The notes below the pieces were generated by a model, which was not told where the DNA came from, made no database searches, and worked only from the letters and a program-made list of their open reading frames with translations. The position numbers and the translations under genes were made by a program. Of a DNA stretch of 64,000 nt, positions 32,253 to 42,546 are shown piece after piece (position 1 is the stretch's first letter; the number at the start of each line of letters is the position of its first letter). The stretch spans positions 38,792 to 102,791 of the forward strand of contig QCJG01000006.1 of assembly GCA_003216175.1 (NCBI GenBank), written 5' to 3'. The DNA comes from Prochlorococcus sp. AG-409-A10 (GTDB lineage: Bacteria > Cyanobacteriota > Cyanobacteriia > PCC-6307 > Cyanobiaceae).

Positions 32253-32690
32253 TCAGAATGGAATGTCGTCTGTATCAGGAACTAATGGTGAGCTGTCCCA
32301 TTTAATACCCTCGTTATTTAAAGAATTTGCGGAATCATTTTTTATATTTGACTGCGTTTTGGAAGGTATTGATGAAACAACTTTATTAGAAGAAAAGGGG
32401 TGAATTCTAGAAAGAGTAAATTCAGCTTGTTTCTCTTTAGTTCCATCCTGGCGAGGAACAGTATTCATTCTTAAGCGACCTTCTATTACTAATTTAGAAT
32501 TGACTTGAACAGTGTTTTGAAGTTCTTCTGCTAATTTCCCCCAACCAACTACCTTGATTGCGCAGGGAGGGTCATCAACACGCAGGCTGTCAAATTCAAC
32601 TTCTATTTCAGCTAGCGGAGTTTTGTTGTCTTGGGTAAAACGAACTGTTGGGGACTTCTTTACCAAAACCTCAAGCATGCAATGGTTCAT
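32253..32690 (-). CDS. ssb: Single-stranded DNA-binding protein (OB fold)
   Basis: VLVKKSPTVRFTQDNKTPLAEIEVEFDSLR...IKVVGWGKLAEELQNTVQVNSKLVIEGRLRMNT and acidic DDIPF C-terminus. Confidence 0.85.
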   Translation of the reverse strand: MNHCMLEVLVKKSPTVRFTQDNKTPLAEIEVEFDSLRVDDPPCAIKVVGWGKLAEELQNTVQVNSKLVIEGRLRMNTVPRQDGTKEKQAEFTLSRIHPFSSNKVVSSIPSKTQSNIKNDSANSLNNEGIKWDSSPLVPDTDDIPF

Positions 32691-32707
32691 TTTTTTTTCT
32701 TTAGTTA

Positions 32708-33529
32708 TTGTGGTTTATCTTGATGGATATAAGGGAAAAATGCCAGCCTCATCTTTGGTTGTTAACAGGAACAGGCGAAGGGCATGTCTTTGCTGAGTCT
32801 TTATTGAAAGAAGGTTGGAAAATTACTATTAGTGTTGTTTCGGATAGAGCCTCAATTCCATATGAAAAATTAAATTTAGAGAAAATATTAATTGGTGCCT
32901 TAATTACTGAGGAAGAGATTCGGGGAGTAATATTAAATGCAAGAATGTATCAAAATGGATTTCATTGTGTTATTGATTTGACTCATCCATTTGCAATAAA
33001 TATCACAAGATCAATTTCAAAAGTTTGTAAGGAACTAAGCCAACCATTGATAAGGTATGAAAGAGCTATCGATAATATTTCAAATGCATTTTTAATAGAA
33101 AAATTTAGTGATTTGAGAAATTATGATCTAAAGAATAAATCTATTTTGCTTGCTGTAGGAGTACGGCATCTTCAGGAAGCCTTGATCTTCGCAAGAAATT
33201 CAGGTGCAAATGTTTATGCGAGAATTTTAGCTAATCCAGAAAGTATAAGAAAGACACTATCTTCATCAATTCAAAAAACAAATTTTGCGGTATTAAACCC
33301 TTCAGTCTCTAGGAATGGGAAAATTGAAAAAGCACTTGTTAGGAAATGGAATATTGCTGGTGTCATTTGTAGGCAGTCAGGAGGAAGCAATGAAATCTTA
33401 TGGCAGCGAATTTGTTTGAGCATGAGAATTAATCTTTGGTTGTTGAAAAGACCTTCTGAATTTAAAAATATTAACTCAGTAGATAGCTATGAAAAATTAA
33501 TTAAAAAATTAAAATCTATTAGTATGTAA
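32708..33529 (+). CDS. cobK: Precorrin-6A reductase
   Basis: LWLLTGTGEGHVFAESLLKEGWKITISVVS...VIDLTHPFAINITRSISKVCKELSQPLIRYER. Confidence 0.85.
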   Translation: MWFILMDIREKCQPHLWLLTGTGEGHVFAESLLKEGWKITISVVSDRASIPYEKLNLEKILIGALITEEEIRGVILNARMYQNGFHCVIDLTHPFAINITRSISKVCKELSQPLIRYERAIDNISNAFLIEKFSDLRNYDLKNKSILLAVGVRHLQEALIFARNSGANVYARILANPESIRKTLSSSIQKTNFAVLNPSVSRNGKIEKALVRKWNIAGVICRQSGGSNEILWQRICLSMRINLWLLKRPSEFKNINSVDSYEKLIKKLKSISM

Positions 33530-33547
33530 TGAAAAGTATTTAATATC

Positions 33548-33871
33548 ATGTCTTTTTCTGATTTGAATCATGAAATTTATTTGATCATAACTACTGAAGT
33601 CGATAAAAAAAAAGCATCTAAAATAGCTAAAATACTCTTGAGTGAGAAATTAATACCTTGTGTATCTTTTAAAAATATTGAATCATATTTTTGGTGGGAA
33701 GGAAATATAAATCAATCAGAGGAGGTACAATTAATGATTAAATGTAAGAAGGAAAATGTAAATAAGGTTTGTAATAAGATTGCTGAATTGCATAGCTATG
33801 AAATACCAGAAATAATTTATTTTCGCGTTTCAGCTAATAAAAATTACCATCATTGGGTAAATTCCTTTTGA
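33548..33871 (+). CDS. cutA: Divalent cation tolerance-like protein CutA
   Basis: KKASKIAKILLSEKLIPCVSFKNIESYFWWEGNINQSEEVQLMIKCKKE...HSYEIPEIIYFRVSA. Confidence 0.92.
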   Translation: MSFSDLNHEIYLIITTEVDKKKASKIAKILLSEKLIPCVSFKNIESYFWWEGNINQSEEVQLMIKCKKENVNKVCNKIAELHSYEIPEIIYFRVSANKNYHHWVNSF

Positions 33872-33883
33872 GTTTTAAAGTGT

Positions 33884-34891
33884 TTAAGATTTTAAATTTG
33901 AATTGATCAAATTTAAAAGATTAGTATTGGATCGAGATCCTAATTGAGTCACTATATGTCCTGCGCAAATAGATCCAATTTTTGCTGATAATTCTGGCTT
34001 TAGTCCATCTGCAAGCCCTTTTAGAAAACCTCCAGCATAAAGATCTCCTGCACCAGTAGTATCAATAGCCTTCCCAAGAATGAAAGGATCTATATTTATT
34101 TCTTTGCCATTTGAAATTAGAATTGAGCCTTTTTCTCCAATTGTGATTGCTGCGAGATCACATTTTTTTTTCAATTTCCCAAGTGCAGTATTTAGAGAAG
34201 TGGTTTTATACAAAGTTGTTATTTCATCTTCATTGGCAAATAATATATCTATATGATCTTCAACTAGATTAATAAAGCTTTCACGGTGTCTATTTACACA
34301 AAAAGAATCAGAAAGGGATAAAGCAACTTTCCGTCCTGCCTTTTTAGCTATTTCTGCCGCTTTAATAAATGCATTTTTAGCAGCTGAGTTGTCCCATAGG
34401 TATCCCTCTAAATAAAGTATTTTTGCTTCTCTGACTGCAGTGAGATCGATATCCTTAGGCTCTAACAGAACTGAAGCTCCAAGATAAGTACACATAGTTC
34501 GTTGGGCATCTGGAGTGACAAAAATCAGACATCTGGCAGTCGAGGGCCCCACGGATGACGGTGGGGTCTTGAAAATGGTCCCAGTTGTTGATATTTCTTC
34601 TGCAAAGATTTTTCCTAGCTTGTCATCTCTTACCCTTCCAATAAAAGCTGCCTTTCCCCCTAGCTGGGCTATACATGCTAACGAATTTGCAACAGAACCT
34701 CCTGATCTCTGAATTCCGCTGGTAGTCATTTCATAAAGTTCTTTAGCCTTATTTTCATCAATCAAGGTCATTGAACCTTTGTTGAAAGATAGCCTTTCTA
34801 GGAAAGAATCATCTGATGTTGTTAATACGTCTACAATTGCATTCCCAATCCCTACTATGTCAAGTGAAGGATCGTTTGTCTTTTGAGTCAT
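33884..34891 (-). CDS. PfkB family carbohydrate/adenosine kinase-like protein
   Basis: VGIGNAIVDVL...SGGSVANSLACIAQLGGKAAFIGRV...DTTGAGDLYAGGFL. Confidence 0.9.
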   Translation of the reverse strand: MTQKTNDPSLDIVGIGNAIVDVLTTSDDSFLERLSFNKGSMTLIDENKAKELYEMTTSGIQRSGGSVANSLACIAQLGGKAAFIGRVRDDKLGKIFAEEISTTGTIFKTPPSSVGPSTARCLIFVTPDAQRTMCTYLGASVLLEPKDIDLTAVREAKILYLEGYLWDNSAAKNAFIKAAEIAKKAGRKVALSLSDSFCVNRHRESFINLVEDHIDILFANEDEITTLYKTTSLNTALGKLKKKCDLAAITIGEKGSILISNGKEINIDPFILGKAIDTTGAGDLYAGGFLKGLADGLKPELSAKIGSICAGHIVTQLGSRSNTNLLNLINSNLKS

Positions 34892-34932
34892 TAAGTTAAT
34901 TTAAAAATCATAAAAGGATAATTCTTCGCTTT

Positions 34933-36315
<1,383 letters not shown>

Positions 36316-36341
36316 TCAAAGAAATGAATTAAAGATTATCT

Positions 36342-36776
36342 TTAATTATCTTTTTCCGCTAATTTTTCTGCTTTGGTAAGTTCTTTAGTTAATCTTTCTT
36401 GTAGTTTTTCTGGAACTGGTCTGTTTGCAAAAGTCTTGTAATGGCCTGATAGAGCATTTAATGCAGTCTGCATTGTTGTGAAGGTGGTGGAAGTATTTAC
36501 TTGAGATCTATTTCTATATCTTGAAATATAATCGCTTATTAGAAAAACGGCTTCTTCTTCTGCCTCAGATAGCCCTATATCTTCTTTAGGTAACGTGATG
36601 GTCTCTTTTAAAATTGAAGAAACTGCAATAGTGTCTTTGGCGAAATCTCCAGTCATGAATGTTCTTGCTGCATTCACTTCTGAGGAGAATTGAAAGAATA
36701 TAAGGTACAAGCCAAGGCATATAGCCAAAGCTGCCCTCATCATCCTTTTTGAGAGGTAATGAAAGCCAGAAATCAT
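36342..36776 (-). CDS. psb27: Photosystem II assembly protein Psb27
   Basis: TGDFAKDTIAVSSILKETITLPKE...SDYISRYRNRSQVNTSTTFTTMQTALNALSGHYKTFANRPVPEKLQERL. Confidence 0.9.
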   Translation of the reverse strand: MISGFHYLSKRMMRAALAICLGLYLIFFQFSSEVNAARTFMTGDFAKDTIAVSSILKETITLPKEDIGLSEAEEEAVFLISDYISRYRNRSQVNTSTTFTTMQTALNALSGHYKTFANRPVPEKLQERLTKELTKAEKLAEKDN

Positions 36777-36822
36777 TTGTTTTGTGCAGATACAAAGGAC
36801 TCTAGAGTCCTTTGGGCTCGAT

Positions 36823-38613
36823 TTATGGTTTTTCAGTATTAAATTCTTCGGAAAGTTTTTTTAAAACAGAGTTTATATCTAATGTCTCTGTGGTTTTTGT
36901 TTTTCTATTATGTAATTCAACTACACCAGAACTAGCTTCTCGCCCAGCAACAATTCGCCATGGGATTCCAATAAGGTCTGCATCTTTAAACTTTATCCCA
37001 GCTCTCTCATCCCTATCGTCAAGTAAAGCATCAACTCTATTTTTTAATAATTTTTGATAGATATCCTCCGCTAAACATTTTTGGTCAGTATTTTTCATAT
37101 TGGCAATGATAATTATTACTTCAAATGGGGCAATTGATACTGGCCATATAATGCCTAAATCATCGTGATTTTGTTCTACTGCTGCTTGAGCTAATCTGGA
37201 AATACCAATTCCATAGCACCCCATCCAAAAGTAGTCCTCTATACCTTTTTCGTTGGTAAAAGTAGCATTTAATGATTTAGAATACTTAGTCCCTAATTGA
37301 AATATATGTCCTATTTCTATCCCTCTACATTCTTCCAGCTTTTTTGTCTTGTCATGGATGCACCTGTCTCCAAGTTTAGCTTTTCTAATATCACATCTCA
37401 GTTGCTCAGTATTAATTAAGCTCCAGTTATAAAATATTTTATGTTCATCCTTTATATTGTTTCCACATATAAAACTTTTAAGATCTTTTGCAGAATTATC
37501 AACAATTCTTATGAATTGTTTTTCCCAGGTTTTTGCTTCTACAAGTAAATTATCACTAAGATCAGGACCTAAAAAACCAAATGGAATATTATTAATACCT
37601 TGTTTTTGTACATCTTCATTAGAAATAATTCTAATATCGAGTACAGTTTGTTTTAATTTATGAGATAGTTCATTTGAAAGTTTAATATCATTTATTTCCT
37701 GGTCCCCCCTAATACTTACTAGAACTGGATATTTTTTATTATCATCACACGTTGCTAGATAAGCTAATACTTTTACAATTTGACTTGGGTGGAAATTATT
37801 GTAATTACATAATTCCTCTATGGTTTTTTGATTAGGAGTTACAATTATCGAAGGTTTATTAGGTTCTAACAATTCTCCTTCTTCGATAATGGAAACAGCT
37901 TTTTCTTGATTAGCCCCATATTTACCATCAGAACTTATTAAAATTAAGTCTTCTCCAGATGCGGCTGTTACCATGAATTCTTGAGATGCTGCACCTCCAA
38001 TAGCTCCACTATCGGCATCGACACAAACAAAATCTAGACCACATTTTGTAAATATATTTTGATACGCATTTCTCATCTCTGAATAAGTTGATTGAAGATC
38101 ATTTTCATTTGCATGAAAGGAATAAGCATCCTTCATGATGAATTCTCTACTTCTCATTAATCCAAATCTTGGCCTTATTTCATCTCTGAATTTTGTTTGA
38201 ATTTGGAATATGTTTATAGGTAATTGTTTGTAGGAGTGAATAGTTTGAGAAATTATTTGAGTAATTACTTCTTCATGAGTTGGTCCTAGTCCTAATTCTT
38301 TACCTTGTCTATCTTTAAGGCTAAACATAATACCTTCTCCTTCTGTATATGATTTCCACCTCCCACTTTTTTCCCATATTTCTGAAGGCTGAAGTTGAGG
38401 AAGAAGAGTTTGCAGGCAACCTTTACTTGATAACTCTTCTTCAACAATTAAGCTTATTTTTTTTAGAACCTTCCAAAGCAATGGCATATAAGCATAAATA
38501 CCTCCAGCTAGGCGTTTTATGAAACCACCTCTTATTAGCAACTGATGTGAAATTATATCGGCTTCCGCAGGGACGTCTCTGAGAGTTATCAGCATTAGGC
38601 GGGAGACGCGCAT
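36823..38613 (-). CDS. proS: Prolyl-tRNA synthetase
   Basis: MRVSRLMLITLRDVPAEADIISHQLLIRGGFIKRLAGGIYAYMPL...LGLGPTHEEVIT...RPRFGLMRSREFIMKDAYSFH. Confidence 0.96.
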   Translation of the reverse strand: MRVSRLMLITLRDVPAEADIISHQLLIRGGFIKRLAGGIYAYMPLLWKVLKKISLIVEEELSSKGCLQTLLPQLQPSEIWEKSGRWKSYTEGEGIMFSLKDRQGKELGLGPTHEEVITQIISQTIHSYKQLPINIFQIQTKFRDEIRPRFGLMRSREFIMKDAYSFHANENDLQSTYSEMRNAYQNIFTKCGLDFVCVDADSGAIGGAASQEFMVTAASGEDLILISSDGKYGANQEKAVSIIEEGELLEPNKPSIIVTPNQKTIEELCNYNNFHPSQIVKVLAYLATCDDNKKYPVLVSIRGDQEINDIKLSNELSHKLKQTVLDIRIISNEDVQKQGINNIPFGFLGPDLSDNLLVEAKTWEKQFIRIVDNSAKDLKSFICGNNIKDEHKIFYNWSLINTEQLRCDIRKAKLGDRCIHDKTKKLEECRGIEIGHIFQLGTKYSKSLNATFTNEKGIEDYFWMGCYGIGISRLAQAAVEQNHDDLGIIWPVSIAPFEVIIIIANMKNTDQKCLAEDIYQKLLKNRVDALLDDRDERAGIKFKDADLIGIPWRIVAGREASSGVVELHNRKTKTTETLDINSVLKKLSEEFNTEKP

Positions 38614-38784
38614 AAGCCTAAAATTTAAATCTTTAAGAGATTAGACCTTTGAGTGTTAGCCGTAAGAATATCTACATTAATTGTGCGGGAATCATGTTGT
38701 TTTTTTAAAGTGTCCAAATGTACATGGTTCAAATTTGATTCATCTGCTAATTTCTGTCACATGTTTTTCTAGAAGCTTTCTCTC

Positions 38785-39249
38785 GTGATGTTTAACGGGT
38801 CAGTAAATTCAGGAACAAATGGGCGATCGGAAGAGTCTTTAGATAAAGGATTTAATACAGCTTCTAACTTAAGTGATTCATTATTGACTATTGACGAAGT
38901 TCAGAAAACATTAAATAGATCTAGAGCTTCCGTATACAGATATACAAATACAGACACCAGAAATCTTAATCCTCCATTCAATCCTCGAAAACTAAATACT
39001 GAATTTAGAAGTGATCAAAAAGATCAATTGCTCTTTCATCCTAATGAAGTTGCAAGATTTGCAAAAGATATACTTAGAATTAAAGAAGTAACTGTAGAGA
39101 TATTTAACTCTCCATCATCTGAAACTCAAAATATTCTGAAATCAATACTTGATGAGTTGAGAATTATAAGCAATAAACTTGATGGGCAATCAGATAAGAA
39201 TCACTCTATTCCTAATCATTTAAACGATACTGATAAAAAGGCTGCTTAG
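38785..39249 (+). CDS. Hypothetical protein with excisionase/MerR-like helix-turn-helix
   Basis: DSLLTIDEVQKTLNRSRASVYRYTNTD...LLFHPNEVARFAKDIL. Confidence 0.7.
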   Translation: MMFNGSVNSGTNGRSEESLDKGFNTASNLSDSLLTIDEVQKTLNRSRASVYRYTNTDTRNLNPPFNPRKLNTEFRSDQKDQLLFHPNEVARFAKDILRIKEVTVEIFNSPSSETQNILKSILDELRIISNKLDGQSDKNHSIPNHLNDTDKKAA

Positions 39250-39352
39250 TTATTCTTAAATGTGGGATAATATCTATATGATTTTCAATGAATTAAGACT
39301 TTTAATTGATTCTCACTCATTCGACTAACGGTTTATCAATTCCAAACCTTAC

Positions 39353-39601
39353 ATGGATTTAGAACCACATTTAATTAATAAGCAATCACCTGAGCTTGAC
39401 CCTTCCTTGCTTAATAAAGAAAAAGATCAACTATCTTCCGATGATGAAGATCCTTACAGTTTCAATAGTACCTCAACTTCTTTAATTGGTTTGGCAATAG
39501 TATTTGTAATGCTTGGAATACCATTGTTAGCTGTCATTAGTGAAAGGCCAGAAACAACAAAAAGCTTACCGATTTCAATAAATCAAAATGGACCTGAGTG
39601 A
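39353..39601 (+). CDS. Single-TM hypothetical protein
   Basis: 82 aa ORF, TM segment SLIGLAIVFVMLGIPLLAVI; overlaps the next gene start by 14 nt. Confidence 0.65.
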   Translation: MDLEPHLINKQSPELDPSLLNKEKDQLSSDDEDPYSFNSTSTSLIGLAIVFVMLGIPLLAVISERPETTKSLPISINQNGPE

Positions 39602-40115
39602 TCTTCTTCCTTCACCATCGCCTGGATTAGTAAATCTAGTTGTAGAGATTCCTGCTGGCAGTAGAAATAAATACGAATATTTTAGCTCTGCAGGCATTAT
39701 GGCTCTTGATAGAGTTTTGCATTCTTCAGTGAGATATCCATTTGATTATGGATTTATTCCAAATACTCTTGCTGAGGATGGAGCTCCGCTGGATGCAATG
39801 GTCGTAATGGAAGAACCTACTTTTGCAGGTTGCTTGATCCAGGCAAGACCTATAGGAGTTCTTGATATGCATGATTCTGGGGCCTACGATGGAAAACTTC
39901 TATGTGTACCTACTGCAGATCCAAGACAAAAAGAAATTAATACTATTAAGCAAATAGCTCAGAACCAATTGGAGGATGTGGCTGAGTTTTTTAGAACCTA
40001 CAAAAGCTTGGAAGGGAGGGTAATAGTAATAGATGGATGGAGAGACTATGATGCTGTTGATAAATTATTAAAAAGCTGCATAGAGGCACATCGTCTTGAT
40101 ATGACACAAAATTAA
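39588..40115 (+). CDS. ppa: Family I inorganic pyrophosphatase, copy 2, DGAPLDA at the signature
   Basis: GLVNLVVEIPAGSRNKYEYFSSAGIMALDRVLHSSVRYPFDYGFIPNTLAEDGAPLDAMVVMEEPTFAGCLIQARPIGVLDMHD. Confidence 0.93.
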   Translation: MDLSDLLPSPSPGLVNLVVEIPAGSRNKYEYFSSAGIMALDRVLHSSVRYPFDYGFIPNTLAEDGAPLDAMVVMEEPTFAGCLIQARPIGVLDMHDSGAYDGKLLCVPTADPRQKEINTIKQIAQNQLEDVAEFFRTYKSLEGRVIVIDGWRDYDAVDKLLKSCIEAHRLDMTQN

Positions 40116-40161
40116 CTAGTTTAATCTTACTTTCTTTGGATAAACTTCTAGTTTATATGCT

Positions 40162-40518
40162 TTGAAAAACTTGAAATTATTTAGTTATTCTTCATGCTCA
40201 ACTTGTCGTAGAGCAATTAAGTGGCTTGAAATCAATGATATTACCTTTGAATTAATTGATCTTTTAAAATCCCCCCCGTCCAAGGAAATGCTTATCTCAG
40301 CTAGTGAGCTATATGGGGATAGAAAATATCTTTTAAATACTAGTGGGGTTATATATCGTTCTATTGGTTCGGATGCTATAAAAAAAATGAGTGATAACGA
40401 TTTGTTTGAGCAACTTGTTATGGAACCCAGATTAATAAAAAGACCTTTTTTATATAAATCTAGCAAATGCTTTTTACTTGGATTTAAAGAAGAAAAGTGG
40501 TCTGAGAAATTACTTTGA
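40162..40518 (+). CDS. ArsC/Spx family thioredoxin-fold protein
   Basis: LFSYSSCSTCRRAIKWLEINDITFELIDLLKSPPSKEML...RPFLYKS (CxxC). Confidence 0.85.
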   Translation: MKNLKLFSYSSCSTCRRAIKWLEINDITFELIDLLKSPPSKEMLISASELYGDRKYLLNTSGVIYRSIGSDAIKKMSDNDLFEQLVMEPRLIKRPFLYKSSKCFLLGFKEEKWSEKLL

Positions 40519-40600
40519 AATTTACATGAGCACTATCATTGATTTAATATAAGTAGTCTTTACAAATAAAGTAAACTATATATTTATTATTGATTAACAA

Positions 40601-41293
40601 GTGAAGCAAAATTATTCAGGCTCGAGTAAAGAAACTAAAAATTGTTGGTGGTATTCATTCTTTGATACGTGGGGACCTATTTCTCTAACTATTCTGATGT
40701 ATGTAGGTATTCGTCATTTTATAGCAGAAGCTAGATATATTCCCTCTGGTTCAATGTTGCCAGGATTAAAAGTAAATGATCGACTAATTGTTGAAAAACT
40801 TTCTTTACGCAAAAGAGCACCTTTTCGTGGGGAGATTGTAGTTTTTAACTCACCATATTCCTTTGATCAAAAATTAATAGCTGATAGGAATAAACAACTT
40901 CCATCTAAAATTCGATGTTCATTAATAACTTTTCCATTGATTTCTTGGATACCTACTTTATCAGATCGTGCTTGTGATGCTTATATCAAACGGATAGTAG
41001 CTGTAGGAGGAGATCGCCTTTTGATTAATGGTAAGGGAGAGATTATTTTGAACGGTAGGTCAATCGACGAAGCATATGTTGAAAATCTCTGCCCAAGCAA
41101 ACCTAAATTTAATTTATGTCGTCCGATGACTACAACTATTCCAAAAGGACATGTATTCGTTTTGGGGGATAACCGCGCTAATAGTTGGGATAGTCGTTTT
41201 TGGCCAGGAGGGGGTTTCTTACCCCAGGAAGAGATAATTGGCAAAGCAAGCTGGCGCTTTTGGCCTATTAGTCGTTTTGGTAAACTTAATTAA
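40601..41293 (+). CDS. lepB: Signal peptidase I
   Basis: YIPSGSMLPGLKVNDRLIVEKLS...DAYIKRIVAVGGDRL...VLGDNRANSWDSRFWPGGGF. Confidence 0.94.
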   Translation: MKQNYSGSSKETKNCWWYSFFDTWGPISLTILMYVGIRHFIAEARYIPSGSMLPGLKVNDRLIVEKLSLRKRAPFRGEIVVFNSPYSFDQKLIADRNKQLPSKIRCSLITFPLISWIPTLSDRACDAYIKRIVAVGGDRLLINGKGEIILNGRSIDEAYVENLCPSKPKFNLCRPMTTTIPKGHVFVLGDNRANSWDSRFWPGGGFLPQEEIIGKASWRFWPISRFGKLN

Positions 41294-42542
41294 TAAGCCC
41301 ACAATCAATCACTTTCCCAATTATTTTTTTACCTTTGATAGGTTGATTAGTTGCTGAAGTTAAAGGCTTTTCTTCATTAGATTGGTACCATTCTCTATCG
41401 GGATCAAATAGTAACCAACGGTTACTATTTAATGTTAATTTTTCCTCAGCTTGATTCAAAAATTTAGATGGACCAAAACTAATTTTTTCCCATAATTTCT
41501 CCACTTCCCATCCTGACTTTCTCACTAATTGATCCCAGAGCAAAGGTAAAACAAGGTTATAGCAACTGATCCCTTTTTTTCTTTTGTTAGCAGGTAGTTT
41601 GGTCTCAGAGTCATCTGTAGGAGTGGAATGAACAGATATTGCTGTTAGAGTATTGTCTTCTAAACCTTTTATGAGTGAGGCTCTATCTCTAGGAGATCCT
41701 AATGAAGGTGTTACACTCCATCCAATATCAAAAGGAGAAAGACTTGAGTTGTCATTGACTAAATGCCACCAAAAGATAGTTGCCATTGAATTGGAAGATG
41801 AATTCTTAAGTATTGAGACACCCTCAGCTGTAGAAATATTCATTAGCCTTAAAGCAATTTTAGGGTATTGCTTATGAAGTTCAAGTAATTGGATAAGAGG
41901 AATAATTTCACTTTCAACGGGATCAGGAGGCCAGCCTGCTCTAAGAGTATCTACACTTTGCCTAGACATTCCTCCTGCTTGAAGAGATTTATCTCTTGGT
42001 GCAATTAGCACAGGTGAATTTTTCATTTCTCCAAGTGAAAAACCTTGCTTAAGAAACTCTATAGGAGGCATAAAATCGTCATCACTTAGACCAATCGCTC
42101 CATTATTTAGTAGTTCTGCATGTTTCGAAAGCATAACCCCTTTCCCCTCCAGGCTAAAGCCTCCCCATAAGTGGATTGAAACCTCACTTTTGAAAGTCTT
42201 TAAAGCAATAATTGACTCAATTTGATCTCTCCATAAATCACCTCTAGGCAGGATACCTAATTGGCCATAGCCAGAAAGTGTTGCTTTTTCTATGAGTGAA
42301 TAGATATTCTCTTCTCTACCATTAAAAGGAGATTCCAAAAAAGAATGAGGATCAACAAGGCAAGGGGCTAAAAGCATATTTTTGGCTTTTTGAGGCTTGA
42401 TCCCTAAAAGTTCTGCACTTTGTAAAGCTTTACTGCCAAGGGCTTTGATTACACCATCTTTGATTAAAACCATTTCTCTCTTTATAGATGATCCAGCCTT
42501 TTCAAGGACTTGAATATCTTCAAAAAAATAACTAGTAGTCAT
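41286..42542 (-). CDS. Dihydroorotase-like amidohydrolase, metal-binding residues apparently degenerate
   Basis: LLAPCLVDPHSFLESPFNGREENIYSLIEKATLSGYGQLGILPR...RLMNISTAEGVSIL...GISCYNLVLPLL; overall PyrC architecture. Confidence 0.75.
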   Translation of the reverse strand: MTTSYFFEDIQVLEKAGSSIKREMVLIKDGVIKALGSKALQSAELLGIKPQKAKNMLLAPCLVDPHSFLESPFNGREENIYSLIEKATLSGYGQLGILPRGDLWRDQIESIIALKTFKSEVSIHLWGGFSLEGKGVMLSKHAELLNNGAIGLSDDDFMPPIEFLKQGFSLGEMKNSPVLIAPRDKSLQAGGMSRQSVDTLRAGWPPDPVESEIIPLIQLLELHKQYPKIALRLMNISTAEGVSILKNSSSNSMATIFWWHLVNDNSSLSPFDIGWSVTPSLGSPRDRASLIKGLEDNTLTAISVHSTPTDDSETKLPANKRKKGISCYNLVLPLLWDQLVRKSGWEVEKLWEKISFGPSKFLNQAEEKLTLNSNRWLLFDPDREWYQSNEEKPLTSATNQPIKGKKIIGKVIDCGLIN

Positions 42543-42546
42543 TAAA

